This document shows, piece after piece, positions 45,812-56,860 of a stretch of 64,000 bases of DNA. The notes beneath the pieces are model-generated. The model made no database searches and had not been told where the DNA came from. It worked only from the letters and a program-made list of their open reading frames with translations. This stretch comes from Lepus europaeus (lineage: Eukaryota; Chordata; Mammalia; Lagomorpha; Leporidae): positions 12,558,540 to 12,622,539 of the forward strand of contig NC_084831.1 in NCBI RefSeq assembly GCF_033115175.1, read 5' to 3'. How positions within the stretch are numbered: the stretch's first letter is position 1; each line of letters begins with the position of its first letter. A program made the translations under genes and the position numbers.

Positions 45812-46761
45812 GAGGGAGGGAGAGAGAGGGGAGGGAGAGAGAGAGAGGGGAGGGAGAGAGGGGGGGAGAGGGAGAGAGAGGGAGGAGGGAGAGAGAGAGG
45901 GGGAGGGAGAGAGAGAGAGGGGGTAGGGAGAGAGAGGAAGGAGAGAGAGAGGAGGGAGAGAGAGAGGAAGGAGGGAGAGAGAGGGGAGGGAGAGAGAGAG
46001 AGGGGAGGGAGGGGGGAGGGAGAGAGAGGGGAGGGAGAGAGAGAGGAGGGAGAGAGAGGGGAGGGAGAGACAGGGGGGAGGGAGAGAGAGGGGAAGGAGA
46101 GAGAGAGAGAGGAGGGAGAGAAAGAGCGGAGAGGGAGAGAGAGGGGAGGGAGAGACAGGGGGGAGGGAGAGAGGGGGGAAGGAGAGAGAGAGAGAGGAGG
46201 GAGAGAAAGAGCGGGAGGAGGGAGAGAGAGAGAGAAGGGAGAGAGAGAGGAGGGAGGGAGAGAGGGGGGAGGGAGAGAAAGGGAGGAGGGAGAGAGAAGG
46301 GGGAGAGGGAGAGAGAGAGGGAGGAGGGAGAGAGAAGGGGGAGAGGGAGAGAGAAGGGGGAGAGGGAGAGAGAGGGAGGAGGGAGAGAGAAGGGGGAGAG
46401 GGAGAGAGAGAAGGGGGGAGGGAGAGAGAGAGGGGGGAGGGAGAGAGAGAGGGAGGAGGGAGAGAGAAGGGGGAGAGGGAGAGAGAGGGAGGAGGGAGAG
46501 AGAAGGAGGAGGGAGAGAGAGAGGGGGGAGGGAGAGAGAATGGGGAGAGGGAGAGAGAGGGAGGAGGGAGGGGGGAGGGAGAGAGAGAGGGGAGGGAGGG
46601 GGGAGGGAGAGAGAAGGGGGAGAGGGAGAGAGAGGGAGGAGGGAGAGGGGGGAGGGAGAGAGAGGGGGGAGGGAGAGAGAGAGGGGGGAGGGAGAGAGAG
46701 AGGGGGGAGGGAGAGATGGGGGGGAGGGAGAGAGAGAGGGGGGAGGGAGAGAGAGAGAGAG
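45753..46761. repeat. ~1 kb near-pure purine tract (GA/GGGA-rich)
   Basis: About 1,009 bases of A and G, interrupted by only a handful of pyrimidines (for example near 45923, 46070 and 46551), built from gaga, ggga and gagg units. On the + strand it forms the right end of copy 2. Long frames through it encode only Arg/Glu/Gly repeats and are not genes. Such tracts can adopt triplex or quadruplex structures and often break assemblies. Confidence 0.95.
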
Positions 46762-46762
46762 C

Positions 46763-47478
46763 GCGCGCAGAAGAGCCAGCAGGCTGAACCCAGCCCAAAC
46801 TGCCAGTGTCTAAAGTCACAGTGGGGAAAGAGGGTTGTGGTTTGGAGCCGCTGTATCTCAGGGTGGCTTGCCCACAGCCCAGGGCAGTGACCCAGGAGCC
46901 CTGTGGGGGGCGCACTAGCAGTGCCCTTCTACAAGATGTCACAGCTCGGGAAGGTGAAGTCGCTCTCCCGCGGTTCCGCAGCCACGAGGTAGAGGAGCTA
47001 GGATGCTACCAGCTCCAAACCCAGGGGACACAGGTTCTGCTCTAGCCAGGCCCCGGGCACTGGGGCTCCCTGCGGGGGCTCGGCCATGAGGCTCTGTGCT
47101 CAGCTGTCCGCCATCCCCAGGACCCAGGAACCATCCTGCCGGGGGACGGCCCTGAGGCAGCTCAGAGGAGGATCCTGGAGGGAGCCACACAGCCCGGCTC
47201 CTAGGAAGCCGCAGCGGAACTGTATTTGAAACACACTGGCCCGGACAGCGCTGGGGTGGGAGGGGGGGTGCTCAGCACGGCCCCCAGTCCAGGTGCACTG
47301 CCCGGCTGAGCCGCCATCCTGTCTCCAAGAGGGACTGGAACCTTCTTCCCTCCCCTCCCCCACCGGCACACAAGTCAGGGTGGCGGGTGGCCCTTCAGCG
47401 CCACAGTGCTGAGCACAGCTCGAAGCCACCACTGCCCGTGCTCTGTACAAGGGCCTCAAAAAGGCGCTCTGCCCATGC
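46763..47478. other. Non-coding sequence right of the duplication
   Basis: It does not resemble the sequence that follows the gap at 21099. No gene or SINE recognised. Confidence 0.55.
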
Positions 47479-47575
47479 CGGGGCACTGCCCAGGATTGGG
47501 CGCCCCCGGAGGAGCCCCCAGCTGATGACTCCTGGGAGCCAGTGGACAAATGCCCCAGCTCGCTCAGCCCTTGAG
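47479..47575 (-). mobile_element. Isolated copy of the LTR-internal module
   Basis: Strongly similar to the module inside the LTRs at 20290-20357 and 45167-45236 (shared segment includes gaggagcccccagctgatga). The flanking LTR sequence is absent, so this is either a truncated LTR or an independent copy of the module. Confidence 0.6.
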
Positions 47576-48118
47576 CGACGTAACACAGGCTCCTGTTCTG
47601 CACTGGTCCCAGGTCCCAGCAGGGTGGAGCTCCGGTTGCCTATAGGAGTGAGCACCTAGACACTGTCCCTTTAATGAATCCACGGCAGTCCTCCCTGCCA
47701 GTGCTCCCCCGCTCCTCTTCCTCCCCCAGACCACAGAGGAGGTGCAACTCCCCTCCCCCACAAACCCACCCTCTCTTCCGAGGGGCTCCTGAGTGCTGTG
47801 ACCATTGTAACCACCTTGAAAGGCACGGTTCCGTGGCAACGGGTCCACGCACCATGTACGTCTGTGCTGAGCTGACGCCAGCAGAAGGTACAACATGCAG
47901 AAGCCGCCAAGGGGGATGTCACTCTCACCCAGACACAACCGGCAACCGCTCTGACTTCTTCCTTTCTGGTTTGTCACTGCCCACCATTTGGAAAAGAAAA
48001 ATGGCACCTTATGTGGGTGGGCATTGTAGCCGCCCTCTTCCCGGGTGAGAATGTTACAACTGTTGCAAGCCCAGTTTCAACAATCTTCTCCCTGGGCCTC
48101 CTGCAGACAGAACGTGGC
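47576..48118. other. Non-coding sequence
   Basis: No gene recognised. Some of it looks like old LTR sequence, but I cannot assign a family. Confidence 0.45.
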
Positions 48119-48206
48119 ATTTCCACGTTAGCCACTTGGAATTTCCACGTTAGCCACTTGGAATTTCCACGTCAGCCACTTGGAATTTCCACGTCAGCCA
48201 CTTGGA
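48119..48206. repeat. 22-bp tandem repeat, 4 units
   Basis: Four adjacent units of atttccacgttagccactt+gga. The last two share a T-to-C change, which implies duplication in steps. There are no spacers, so this is not a CRISPR array. Confidence 0.95.
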
Positions 48207-49150
48207 AGCTGGCAGCTCAGCCCATCCAGGGCACTCACGCTGCTGTGCAACCGTCGCCACAGCCCACCTCCCCACCTCTCACCCTCCGGATGGAACCCGC
48301 ATGTCTGTTCCATGCTGACTCCCATTGCTCCGCTCCGCGCCCTACCCCAGCCCCGCATGACGTGGCAGTTCTCAGCTCCATCAGCACAGACATGGAGGAG
48401 GCTGACCCTTCTCAAGGTTCTGCCAACAATGGGATGCTTGGGGGCCACAGAATCTGAGGAGTCAACTAACATCACCCCAGGGACAGACAGAAAGCCCTCT
48501 GTGTCTGCCCTCCTCCAAGCCCACGCTAAATCAGTTGCTTTGGGCGCTTTGACAAAATGTAGTTGGAAAGGGACAAGGCTTAGCACACGCTAGCGACTGT
48601 TCCACAGCGAGTCCTCACCAGCAGCTGGCAGCGGTTTTAGTACCGAGGGACCGAGGGCTGTGACATCACAATGACGGGCTCTTCCCTTGTGCGTATCCTG
48701 TAGATGGCCCCTCCGTTCTGTTTGGCCTGATGCTTTTCTTACGGAGTTACGGGTTTCTCCTCCCGGGTCATGGCTTTTGAGCTGGATGCCTGGGGAGTCA
48801 AGTGCCAGTCTCCTCCCAACAACTCGCAAGTCCTGGCCCTGAGCGATGCCACTGCTGACGATGACCCCGCGCAGGTGGGGAGTTCCACCATTCCAGGGTG
48901 AGTCTGGCAATGACTCTGCCTTCTCCCTTACACAACACCTGCCTCTCGGCCCCAACTGTGTCATCATTCATTCTTCTACTTCCATCAGAACAGACGGGAA
49001 GACCTTGGCTCCACCCCTCGGGTTACAGTCCAATAGCATGCTGTGCTCTCTGCTGCCCCGAGGACGCCAGCTCTGGCCACTGGGAGCTTTCTCAGGGGGC
49101 GCCCCCGTCCCTGGCTTGGTCACTTTCCTGGTGCTGTAAGCGAACACCCA
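48207..49150. other. Non-coding sequence
   Basis: About 0.9 kb without a recognisable gene or SINE. Confidence 0.5.
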
Positions 49151-49255
49151 AAGCTGGGCACTGACAAAGAGAAGAGGTTGATGGCGCTCACAGCTTTGGA
49201 GATTCAAGAACATGGAGCCAGCGAGGGCCTCGCAGCAGGTGGCACTGCCATCCGT
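49151..49255. repeat. 105-bp direct repeat flanking a solo LTR, left copy
   Basis: Identical to 49626-49730 except for one base (gcctcgcagc here, gcctcacagc there). The sequence resembles an old MaLR-type LTR (aaagagaagaggttgatggc, 'ctcacagctttggagattc'). Confidence 0.95.
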
Positions 49256-49625
49256 TGCTGGGTCTTAGTCCACCCGTACAAGGATGGACTGGGTCCGAGG
49301 AAAGGTGAGTGCGCAGCTCGCCCGTTCCCCAGCCTCCCGATCCCGGAGACAATCAGACACAGCGGGGAGCCAAGTCTAGCAAGGACTCATTTACTTCCTG
49401 CGAAACAGAACCTTTTATAGCACAAAACTGCAGAGTCATTGGGGCAGGGCTAAGGACCAACCAATCACTTAAAAATTCACCTTACGGGGGGCTTTCTATA
49501 GGACTAGCCATATGTCTATACACTTGTTACTAGTTTTGTTACCTCCCCTGATGTTGCGCAGCCAATCAGTTTTAGTGGTAAACAACTTTGGATTCCACCC
49601 ACCTTACTTCCCCTGGGGTCCATCA
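49256..49625 (-). mobile_element. Solo LTR, ERVK/IAP-like
   Basis: A 370-bp element that on the - strand begins TGATGGACCC. It has CCAAT-type motifs and a TATAAAAGG box (49411-49419), then a 'cttggctccccgctgtgtct' region typical of class II LTRs, and ends in GACCCAGCA. Its TG...CA termini coincide exactly with the edges of the two 105-bp repeats. There are no internal retroviral genes. Confidence 0.8.
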
Positions 49626-49730
49626 AAGCTGGGCACTGACAAAGAGAAGAGGTTGATGGCGCTCACAGCTTTGGAGATTCAAGAACATGGAGCCAGCGAG
49701 GGCCTCACAGCAGGTGGCACTGCCATCCGT
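49626..49730. repeat. 105-bp direct repeat flanking a solo LTR, right copy
   Basis: Second copy of 49151-49255, beginning immediately at the LTR end. Confidence 0.95.
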
Positions 49731-50954
49731 GGCGGGAGCTGGTGCAGAAGAGACCCCAGGGCAAGACTGGAAGCAGAGAGGGGCTCTTCCGACTTGCCCT
49801 GAGAGCCCGGCATCAACCCCTCCCCCCCGCCCCACCCCAAGGACCTGATCCCTCTCTGGGCCCCACCTCTCATGCCACCTCGTGGAAAAGCCTTGGGACA
49901 CCCCCCCATCTCCCCTCCACCCCCCGCCTCCAGCCAGGGCAGTCCCTTGGGCATCCCTCCACCAGCATTTGCTGGCTTCGGGCTCACACGGTGTTGCAGA
50001 CTCCGTGTACCCTGCCCAGCCCAGAGCCCGCCATTTCTCCAAGGAGCCCTGGTCCCTCTGATGGCTGAATGACATGAGGAACCAGAGGCCTCCGCCTGCG
50101 GGGTTGGTGCTGTCTGCCTTCGGCTTGGAGAGGAAGCCGGGGCACCAGCTTGGGGGGGGGGTGGTCCTGTGACCATGCGGGTGAGAGGCAACAGCCTGGA
50201 CTCCCCAGGACTCAGGGACAGTGAGCGATGAGCCCCCGTGGGGTCGCCTGCCGCCCAGCCCTCACCCTCTCCGGTACCCTCTCCGGTACCTTCCCTTTCT
50301 CCTCCTCCGTCTTCCCGCGCGGATTTCTACTGCTGACAGCCAGCGGAGCTCACCCGCCCTCACCTGTGTCTTCAGGGGGCTGGAGGAGACTAGGTCTGGC
50401 TGTGTTTCATTTCACCACCCCCTCCTCTCTCCCAGAGCCCAGCACATCCGGAAATGGTTGCGGGGCACTGTTCTCTTCTTATGACAAAAAACCTGGGGCG
50501 GCTGGAAGTGGTGGCACCCCCTAGAGGTAGCAGTGCCCACTATCCCTAGACCCACGGGATACAGACTTGGTTCCCCTTGCTGTGAGGATAACAGACCCCA
50601 TGCCTGGACCTGGCTCATCCCCATTTGGGGGCCAGGGCTGACCTCCACTGGCCCGTAGCTCATTAAGTGCTCACTGGAATACATTAGCATGCGAAATGTG
50701 GCACCTGCCGACCACCAGGACAGGAGACAAATCACAGAAGAGGAGCACAGAGAGGCGGTCCCTGGCCTCCGGGAACTCTCCACCTCCACCCCAGGAAAGT
50801 CACGAATGTTCCTCCCCCTATGAGAATGTCCATCCCCTTTCTTAGAATGCACTTCCCCTCTCGTTACCTGATGCTTTGAATGTTAAACTCAGCTCAGAGA
50901 CATCCCCTCCGAACAGACCCCGATAGGTAGGAAGTCAGGAATTAGCCTGTGTTA
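49731..50954. other. Non-coding sequence
   Basis: About 1.2 kb with no recognised gene; a G run lies at 50152-50161. Confidence 0.5.
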
Positions 50955-51284
50955 GGGGCTGGCCTTGTGGGGTAGCGGGTAAAGCCGCACCCGTGATGCC
51001 GGCATGCACCGGTTTGTGTCCCGGCTGCTCCATTTCTGATCCAGCTCCCTGCTGATGGCCTGGGAAAAGCAGCAGCAGAGGATGGCCCAAGTCTTGGGCC
51101 CCTGCTCCCACCAGGAGACCCGGAGCAAGCTCCTGGCCCCTGGCTTTGGCCCAGCCAGGGCTGTTGTGGCCGTGTGTGGAGTGAACCAGCGGATGGAGGA
51201 CCTCTCTCCCTCTGTGTCTCCCTCTCTCTGTAACTCTGCCTTTCACATAAATAAATTAACTTTAAAGAGAAATAAAAAGAAATG
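50955..51284 (+). mobile_element. Full-length CSINE
   Basis: Complete C-repeat flanked by the 9-bp target-site duplication AGCCTGTGT (50944-50952 and 51285-51293). Confidence 0.96.
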
Positions 51285-51293
51285 AGCCTGTGT

Positions 51294-53234
51294 GTGTGAG
51301 AGGGGCCTACGGAAAACAGGGCGGCCGTGGGAAGGAGAGGAAGGCGGCAGCTTGGCGCAGCCTCGGAGCAGCGCTGTGTTTTACGCTAGTCCCGCCCACA
51401 CTCCAGGACTGTGAGGTCTCCCAGTCCTCCCGCAGGGACCCTGCACCGGGAGCCTCGCCCTCAGGCACTGTTACCGTCTACAAGGACACTGGGTATTTTC
51501 TTTTCTTCCTCGTTTGATTTTAGATAGCAGATTGAAACAGCTCAAAGAAAATAGTCCTTCTCACAGGAGAGAATCCTCCCTACCCAGTGCCAAGCAGGCT
51601 CCGCAGCCCGCTAACCCTGGGTAATAAAACCCGGTAAAAACCAAGGAATCCCCTCTGCCCAGTGCCAGGGGGGCTGCCTAGCCTGACAACAGACAGCGGT
51701 GCACCCTCGGGGGAATTGTGCCTCCTGCACAGCAGAGAGCCCTTCGCCCAGGACAAGAGCGAGGAGGAACGGTGGGCAGAACTGGCGCCCTTTGTCTCGT
51801 AAGCCCCAGCGGGACACGGCTGCGCGCCCAGTCCTCTTGAGATGCCCACCCGGTCTCTCAGGCGCGTTTCTGTCAGCCCAGCTCTCGGCTCTTTGCTGAG
51901 ATGCCCAGCTGGCAGGTCAGGAGGGTTCTCTCCATCAAACTGTGTGGCCTTGCTTGCCCCCGTCTGCATGGCTGGGCACGGCTCACTCTCTCAGCTTCCA
52001 TTAAACCCGGCTGCCCGGCTGAGCGCTGCTCTCCCTCCAGCACCGGGATTCCTCCTTGCACCAAGACCGGAGCCTCTGTTCCAGCCGTCTGCGCCAACAG
52101 CCGCGCTCTGCCCGTGGACGGCGGCCTTTGCCTTCTCCACGGAACACCTGCTGCTCGCGATTCGCTATTCGCCTTGCTCCCGAATTCTTCCTTGAAGCCC
52201 ATTGGAGAACGCGGGGACCGGGCAGCCGTCGCGAACCCAAAGCTGGATGCTGTCGAAGACGGGAGCCACATTCAGCTCACAGCTGCGGAGACTCACGGGC
52301 TGTGCAGCGAAGGCAACAGTCGGCTGCGTGACGGAGCGCGGGGCACAGGCTGCCGGGGAGCGGCGGGGTAACCCACTTAAGAAAATAAAGTGTGTGCAAG
52401 TTCTTCTCCCCGTTTCCATTGCAGAGAAACCATTAGTGTGTTAATTAAAAAGGCGCCTTATCTGTTTGTTGAAGTGGGCCCAGCAGGACCTCGAGTTGGC
52501 AAGACCTGGTTGGCAAAGCGTCAGCCGTTCCGTGGCGCAGAAGGAGTCGCTCGCGCTTCTCATCGGATGTTTTAACAGTTCGGGTGACGGATGGCTTGGG
52601 CGGTCCTCGGGTCCACGGAGTCCCATTAGCGAGGCTGGCAAGCACAGGCCAATCAACACTCCCACGTCGCAGCTCAAAGCTGCGCGAATCTGGACTCCTT
52701 CTCCCAGCCTGGCCTGGCTGCCATTCGCTTTGCTCCATAAAGGACCAGTTTGCTGTTGAAATTACATAGCAGGAACAAGGCCTCCGGAGGGCCTGTTTAA
52801 CCTACTTAGGAGAGCGCACCGCGTGCCCGCAGCGCCTACCGCCTGCACACAGCAAACGCGCTCACCACTGCTGAGCCTTCTTCCCACGGGTAATTTGCAT
52901 CCGCACCTGTCCCAGAGGCGGGGAACGTAGCAGGGCCTGAAGTCCCCCGTGTGCAGGCTTCGAAGCAATTCTCACTCGGCCTTCATTTCAGCATCTGCGA
53001 ATTGGGGGCAGCACCTGTCTCCTAGGGTTGTTGCGAAGAGTTGATGAGTGCGCCGACGCCCGTAAGGGGGAGCTGGATTCCCTCTGCTTCCTCCTGGATT
53101 TGGCCACAGGAGGGGACACTCGGGGCTGAGCTGTGGATGGCGCCGCAGGCATCCTGCTGACCCCAGCAGCAGCCGCTGAGTTAGGAAACGAGAGGACTCT
53201 CTGCTTTCTGGACTCGGCTGAGCAACTTGGGGCC
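51294..53234. other. Non-coding sequence, partly CpG-rich
   Basis: About 1.9 kb. Segments near 51960-52200 look LTR-like (cagcttccattaaacccgg), but no boundaries could be found. No domain-bearing frame is present. 52440-52760 is a stretch without repeats that could be tested for conservation. Confidence 0.4.
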
Positions 53235-53780
53235 AACTCTCGGGGGGCCGAGGGGTCCGGGTTTTTGTCTCTGACATGTGAGAGGATTCAAGGACGAGAC
53301 ACAGATAACGGTTAGCAGAGGAATCAGATTTATTGGCAAAGCAGAGAACACACTCAAGAGGGCATGCAGGGGGCCAGCACGGTAGCGCAGCAGGTAAAGC
53401 CTCCGCCTGCAGCACCGGCATCACTGGTTCGAGTCCTGGCTGCTCCACCCTGCACCCATGTGGGAGACCCAGAGGAAGCTCCTGGCTCCTGGCTTCAGCC
53501 TGGCCCAGCTCCGGTTGTGGTGGCCATTAGAGGAGTAAACCCATAGATGGAAGAAAGACCTTCCTCTCTCTCTTTGAAACGCTACCTTTCAAGTAAATAA
53601 AATAAAAATATTTAAAAAAAAAAAGAGAGAGAGAGAGAGAGCATGCTCCCACAGCCCACGAGGGGGCACACTCCGAGGCACAGGGTGGCGCTTTGGGCAG
53701 AGATTTCCAGAATTTGGTGACTCCCGTTCTGCTGGTCTTTTTAGGAAGTCCCTGAAGTGTCATGGCGTCAGGTGCATGAT
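53235..53780 (-). mobile_element. ERV1-type LTR split by a CSINE
   Basis: Read on the - strand it shows an AATAAATCTGATT polyadenylation region near 53330 and a following U5-like 'ttatctgtgtctcgtccttg'. The upstream U3-like part continues beyond the CSINE at 53369-53631. Outer boundaries are approximate. No retroviral genes adjoin it. Confidence 0.6.
53369..53631 (+). mobile_element. CSINE inserted in an LTR
   Basis: C-repeat head (ggccagcacggtagcgcagc), body and A-rich tail ending in (GA)n. The flanks 'gagggcatgc' and 'gagagcatgc' look like a target-site duplication with one change. Confidence 0.92.
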
Positions 53781-54149
53781 GGGAGTGGGAGTGTCAGCCA
53801 TGGAAATTTCATTATACTGATATTATAGCGGGCTACAGGTCAACTCAGTCCACAGCCAGGTCGGCTGCTTCCAGTGATGCCAATTCCAGATGATGGCGTT
53901 GCTGGAACAGGGACTTGAGGCTGCTGTCACGGGAGTTTCAGAGGCAGCGCTGGGGGTGGGGGTGGTGACCTGGTCCCCCACTGCTCTTTCTCTGATCCCT
54001 GGCTGTCTCCTTACCTTCAGCAAAACTTCTACAGCAAAACTTCTCTAAGTTTCAGTTTCCTGCCAAAAGAGCTGAATGAGTTACGGTGGTGGTTTTAAGC
54101 TTTTTACAAAAAAAATGTTTTTTAAATTTCTTTGTTTGCTTATACTCTC

Positions 54150-54300
54150 TTAGGTTCAGTTAGCAGGAGCCTGTAAATTAAATGAACAAAAGACAGATTA
54201 ACAAGAGAAAGGAAATACAATTTTTATTAATATTTATATGCCCGAGTCCACAGAAAATAAGTGAAATTTAAAGAAGTAGTTAGACTTGCAGGCTTATGTG
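54150..54300. mobile_element. Possible LTR fragment
   Basis: AT-rich segment with 'acaaaagacagattaacaag', a pattern found in several mammalian ERV1 LTRs. Family and ends not determined. Confidence 0.3.
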
Positions 54301-54304
54301 AGGG

Positions 54305-54495
54305 AACTTCATAAAGCTTATGGGAAAATGGAATTAAAATATGTTTATTTTGGTGCAGAAAATTGAAATCCATACACATCAGGGATCTTAAAAAAGTTCA
54401 TGGAAAAGGCATTGTGCATATTTGATGCAAATTTTTTGTACCAAAATACACTTATCTTTTAATTCCATTTTCCCCACAAACTTTTTGGCATGCTC
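54305..54495. mobile_element. Mariner-like palindromic MITE
   Basis: The two ends are inverted copies: 'gggaaaatggaattaaaa' near 54322 and 'ttttaattccattttcccc' near 54457. The centre contains 'tttattttggtgcag' and 'tttgtaccaaaatacac'. There is no transposase frame. This is the best-preserved member of the family in the window. Confidence 0.6.
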
Positions 54496-54523
54496 CAGTA
54501 GTTCCTTGAGGGCTTATATTTCC

Positions 54524-54549
54524 CATATATATATATATATATATATATG
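54524..54549. repeat. (AT)n microsatellite
   Basis: About 13 AT units directly before the tail of a minus-strand CSINE. Confidence 0.95.
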
Positions 54550-55168
54550 ATTTATTTATTTATTTGAAAGAGAGAGAGAGGTCTTCCATCTGCTGCTTCA
54601 GTCCCCAAATGGCCACAACAGCCAAAGCTGTGCTGATCCGAAGCCAGGAGCCAGGAGCATCTTCCAGGTCTCCCATGTGGGTGCAGGGGCCCAAGCACTT
54701 GGGCCATCTTCTACAGCTTTCCCAGGTGCATTAGCAGGGAGCTGGATCAGAAGTGGAGCAGGGGCTGGCGCTGTGGCGCAGTGGGTTAAAGCCCTGGCCT
54801 ACAGCACTGGCATCCTATATGGGTGCCAGTTCTAGTCCTGGCTGTTCTTCTTCTGATCCAGCTCTCTGCTATGGCCTGGGAAAGCAGTAGAAAATGTCCC
54901 AAGTCCTTAGGCCCCTGCACCCATGTGGGAGACCTGGAAGAAGCTCCTGGCTCCTGGCTTCATATTGGCTCAGCTCCGGCCATTGCAGCCATTTGGGGAG
55001 TGAACCAGCAGATGGAAGACCAATGTTTCTCTCTACCTCTCTCTGTAACTCTGTTTAAAAAAATAAAAAATATAAAAAAGTTGAACAGCTGGGAATCAAA
55101 CCATCGCCTACATGGGATGCCGGTGCCACAGGCGGCAGCATTACCTGCTACACCACAGCCCCTGCCCC
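54550..55168 (-). mobile_element. CSINE interrupted by a second CSINE
   Basis: The outer minus-strand element occupies 54550-54760 and resumes at 55079-55168, ending with the head complement 'ctacaccacagcccctgcccc'. A plus-strand CSINE sits inside it. Confidence 0.92.
54761..55078 (+). mobile_element. Full-length CSINE nested in another CSINE
   Basis: Complete element (ggggctggcgctgtggcgca to a poly-A tail). The flanks 'aagtggagca' and 'aagttgaaca' are a diverged target-site duplication derived from the host CSINE. Confidence 0.94.
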
Positions 55169-56484
55169 TTATATCCTCTGGAGAAAGGAAAGAAGGCCAG
55201 TTTCCAGGGATCATCAGTCAAGGGGAAATAACTATGAAATATACGGGAACTCAAGGAGGAGACAGCTGTTGAGGCCAAGTCTTCCGGGATCACCTCCCCA
55301 CCTCCGAGGTCAGAGTCACACTGCCACTCTCCCCCCACCCCCTGTCCCAGAGGAGGGAGGAGGGGCACCTGCCTCAGGGGAATTCACACCCAGCTTTTAG
55401 GCACAATCGGAGAGAACAGCAAACTCTCCTCCTCCATCTCTTCATTTCCAACAACCTTCAGCTCAAAAACACGCTTGTGCCACGGTGAGGTGACGTATTG
55501 GTGACACATCCTGACCCCCTGCAACGCTGACATGCGGAAGCTAAGGCAGGGAGTGAGATAAGGGCGGGGGAGCTGGAATCGCTGCCAACGCTGCATTATA
55601 ACTCCATCCTTCACCTGTCAATCTAACACGCCCACACTCCCAGGATGCACCTGTGTCTCATCCAGGGGACGCCTTGATGGAAGGTAAACTCCACCTGGAG
55701 GCGCCAGCAAACGCCCAGACAGGTGAGACTCCACCCTGTGTGTTTATGCAATGAGACATCACCCCAACCTCCTACAAAAGACTGATAACAGAGGGAGGGT
55801 CATTCTTAGACCATGGCCATGCCTGGGGACCCTTCCCAGGCCCCCTTCCCTCTCCCCTCTCACAGGCCCCTCTCTGGCTCACTCTCGATGGGTGTCTCGC
55901 TGCGTGCAGTGGCCACACTCATGTGTGGACGTTCACATTCAATCAATCCTGCTCTCACGTGTGCGCTGTGTGGATGGCGCTGCTTTAAGTTCTTATCTCC
56001 GTGAGGGCGAGCACCTGGAGTAAAGGTTAAGCTGCAGAGCCCCACGTCAGAACCACAGCGGGCATGGCCGGGAGTTTGAGTGGGTTGGGGGCGCTGCCCA
56101 GGGAGTCCTCCCGCTGAGCCTCCCCATGCTGGGGGCAGGACCCAGAAGCCACTCCACAGACCTCTGCGAGCCCCAAGGGCAGCTGTTCCTTGCGCCAGGA
56201 TCGTCCCACACTCCCCTGCAGACGCTGTTTTGGGCACCGCAGAAAAGCAAGTAAGCAAATGAGGGGCGGAGTCAGGCGGTGCAGCCGGCCAGGAAGCCAG
56301 CAGTAGACGGACGGGAGAGGGCGGGTCCTTGCTGGGTTCCCCAGAAGCTGAGTGTGCCAGCAGGGTTTGTACACGGCCATTCATTAAGAAGATGATCCCG
56401 AGACCTGGGGCGGGCAGTGCAGGGAGAATTCAAGGAGGGCTGGGACCGGGGCTCAGTCCTGCTGTGGGCTCGGGAAGCAGGTGC
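55169..56484. other. Non-coding sequence
   Basis: About 1.3 kb without a recognised gene. Parts around 55260-55560 resemble LTR sequence but cannot be assigned. Confidence 0.45.
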
Positions 56485-56608
56485 TCCAGGTTGCGGTCAT
56501 CTGGGGAGTGAACCAGCGGATGGAAGACCTCTCTCTCTCTCTCTCTCTCTGCCTCTGCCTCTCCATAACTCTGCCTTTCAAATAAATAAATAAATCTTTT
56601 TTTAAAAA
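56485..56608 (+). mobile_element. CSINE 3' end fragment
   Basis: Only the 'ctggggagtgaaccagcgga' segment, (CT)n and AATAAATAAATAAATC tail are present. Confidence 0.85.
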
Positions 56609-56639
56609 TGTGGAAGATGAAATTAAAATATATGTTGCG

Positions 56640-56860
56640 GGCCAGAGTCGGGCCTGGTGGTTGACACTCGTGTCCCACATCCAGCGCTACCTCCTGACTC
56701 CAGCTTCCTGCTAACACAGACCCTGGGCGGCAGGGGTGCTGGCTCAGTGGCCGGATTCCTGCCACCCACGTGGGAGAGGCAGGTGGAGGCTTTCTGGCGC
56801 CACGGTTCCTCCCACATTTATTTACCGGCCTTCCGTAGACCTTCCTCTCTGCTGGGTGAT
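56640..56860 (+). mobile_element. Diverged CSINE, 5' and central part
   Basis: Head-like 'gcgggccagagtcgggcctg' and body 'gccacccacgtgggagaggc' are recognisable; the tail is absent. Confidence 0.6.

Noticed and set aside
45637-46890. A 417-residue frame (and a 404-residue antisense frame) across the purine tract
   Set aside because: The protein is almost entirely Arg/Glu/Gly (or Ser/Pro/Leu on the other strand). It simply reflects a repeat of gaga and ggga without stop codons.
48119-48206. CRISPR-like array
   Set aside because: The four 22-bp units are directly adjacent with no spacers, in a vertebrate genome.
51960-52200. LTR plus primer-binding site near a 'tggcgccc' at 51783
   Set aside because: Only eight bases match a lysine-tRNA primer site and no paired LTR or gag frame follows, so a provirus cannot be supported.
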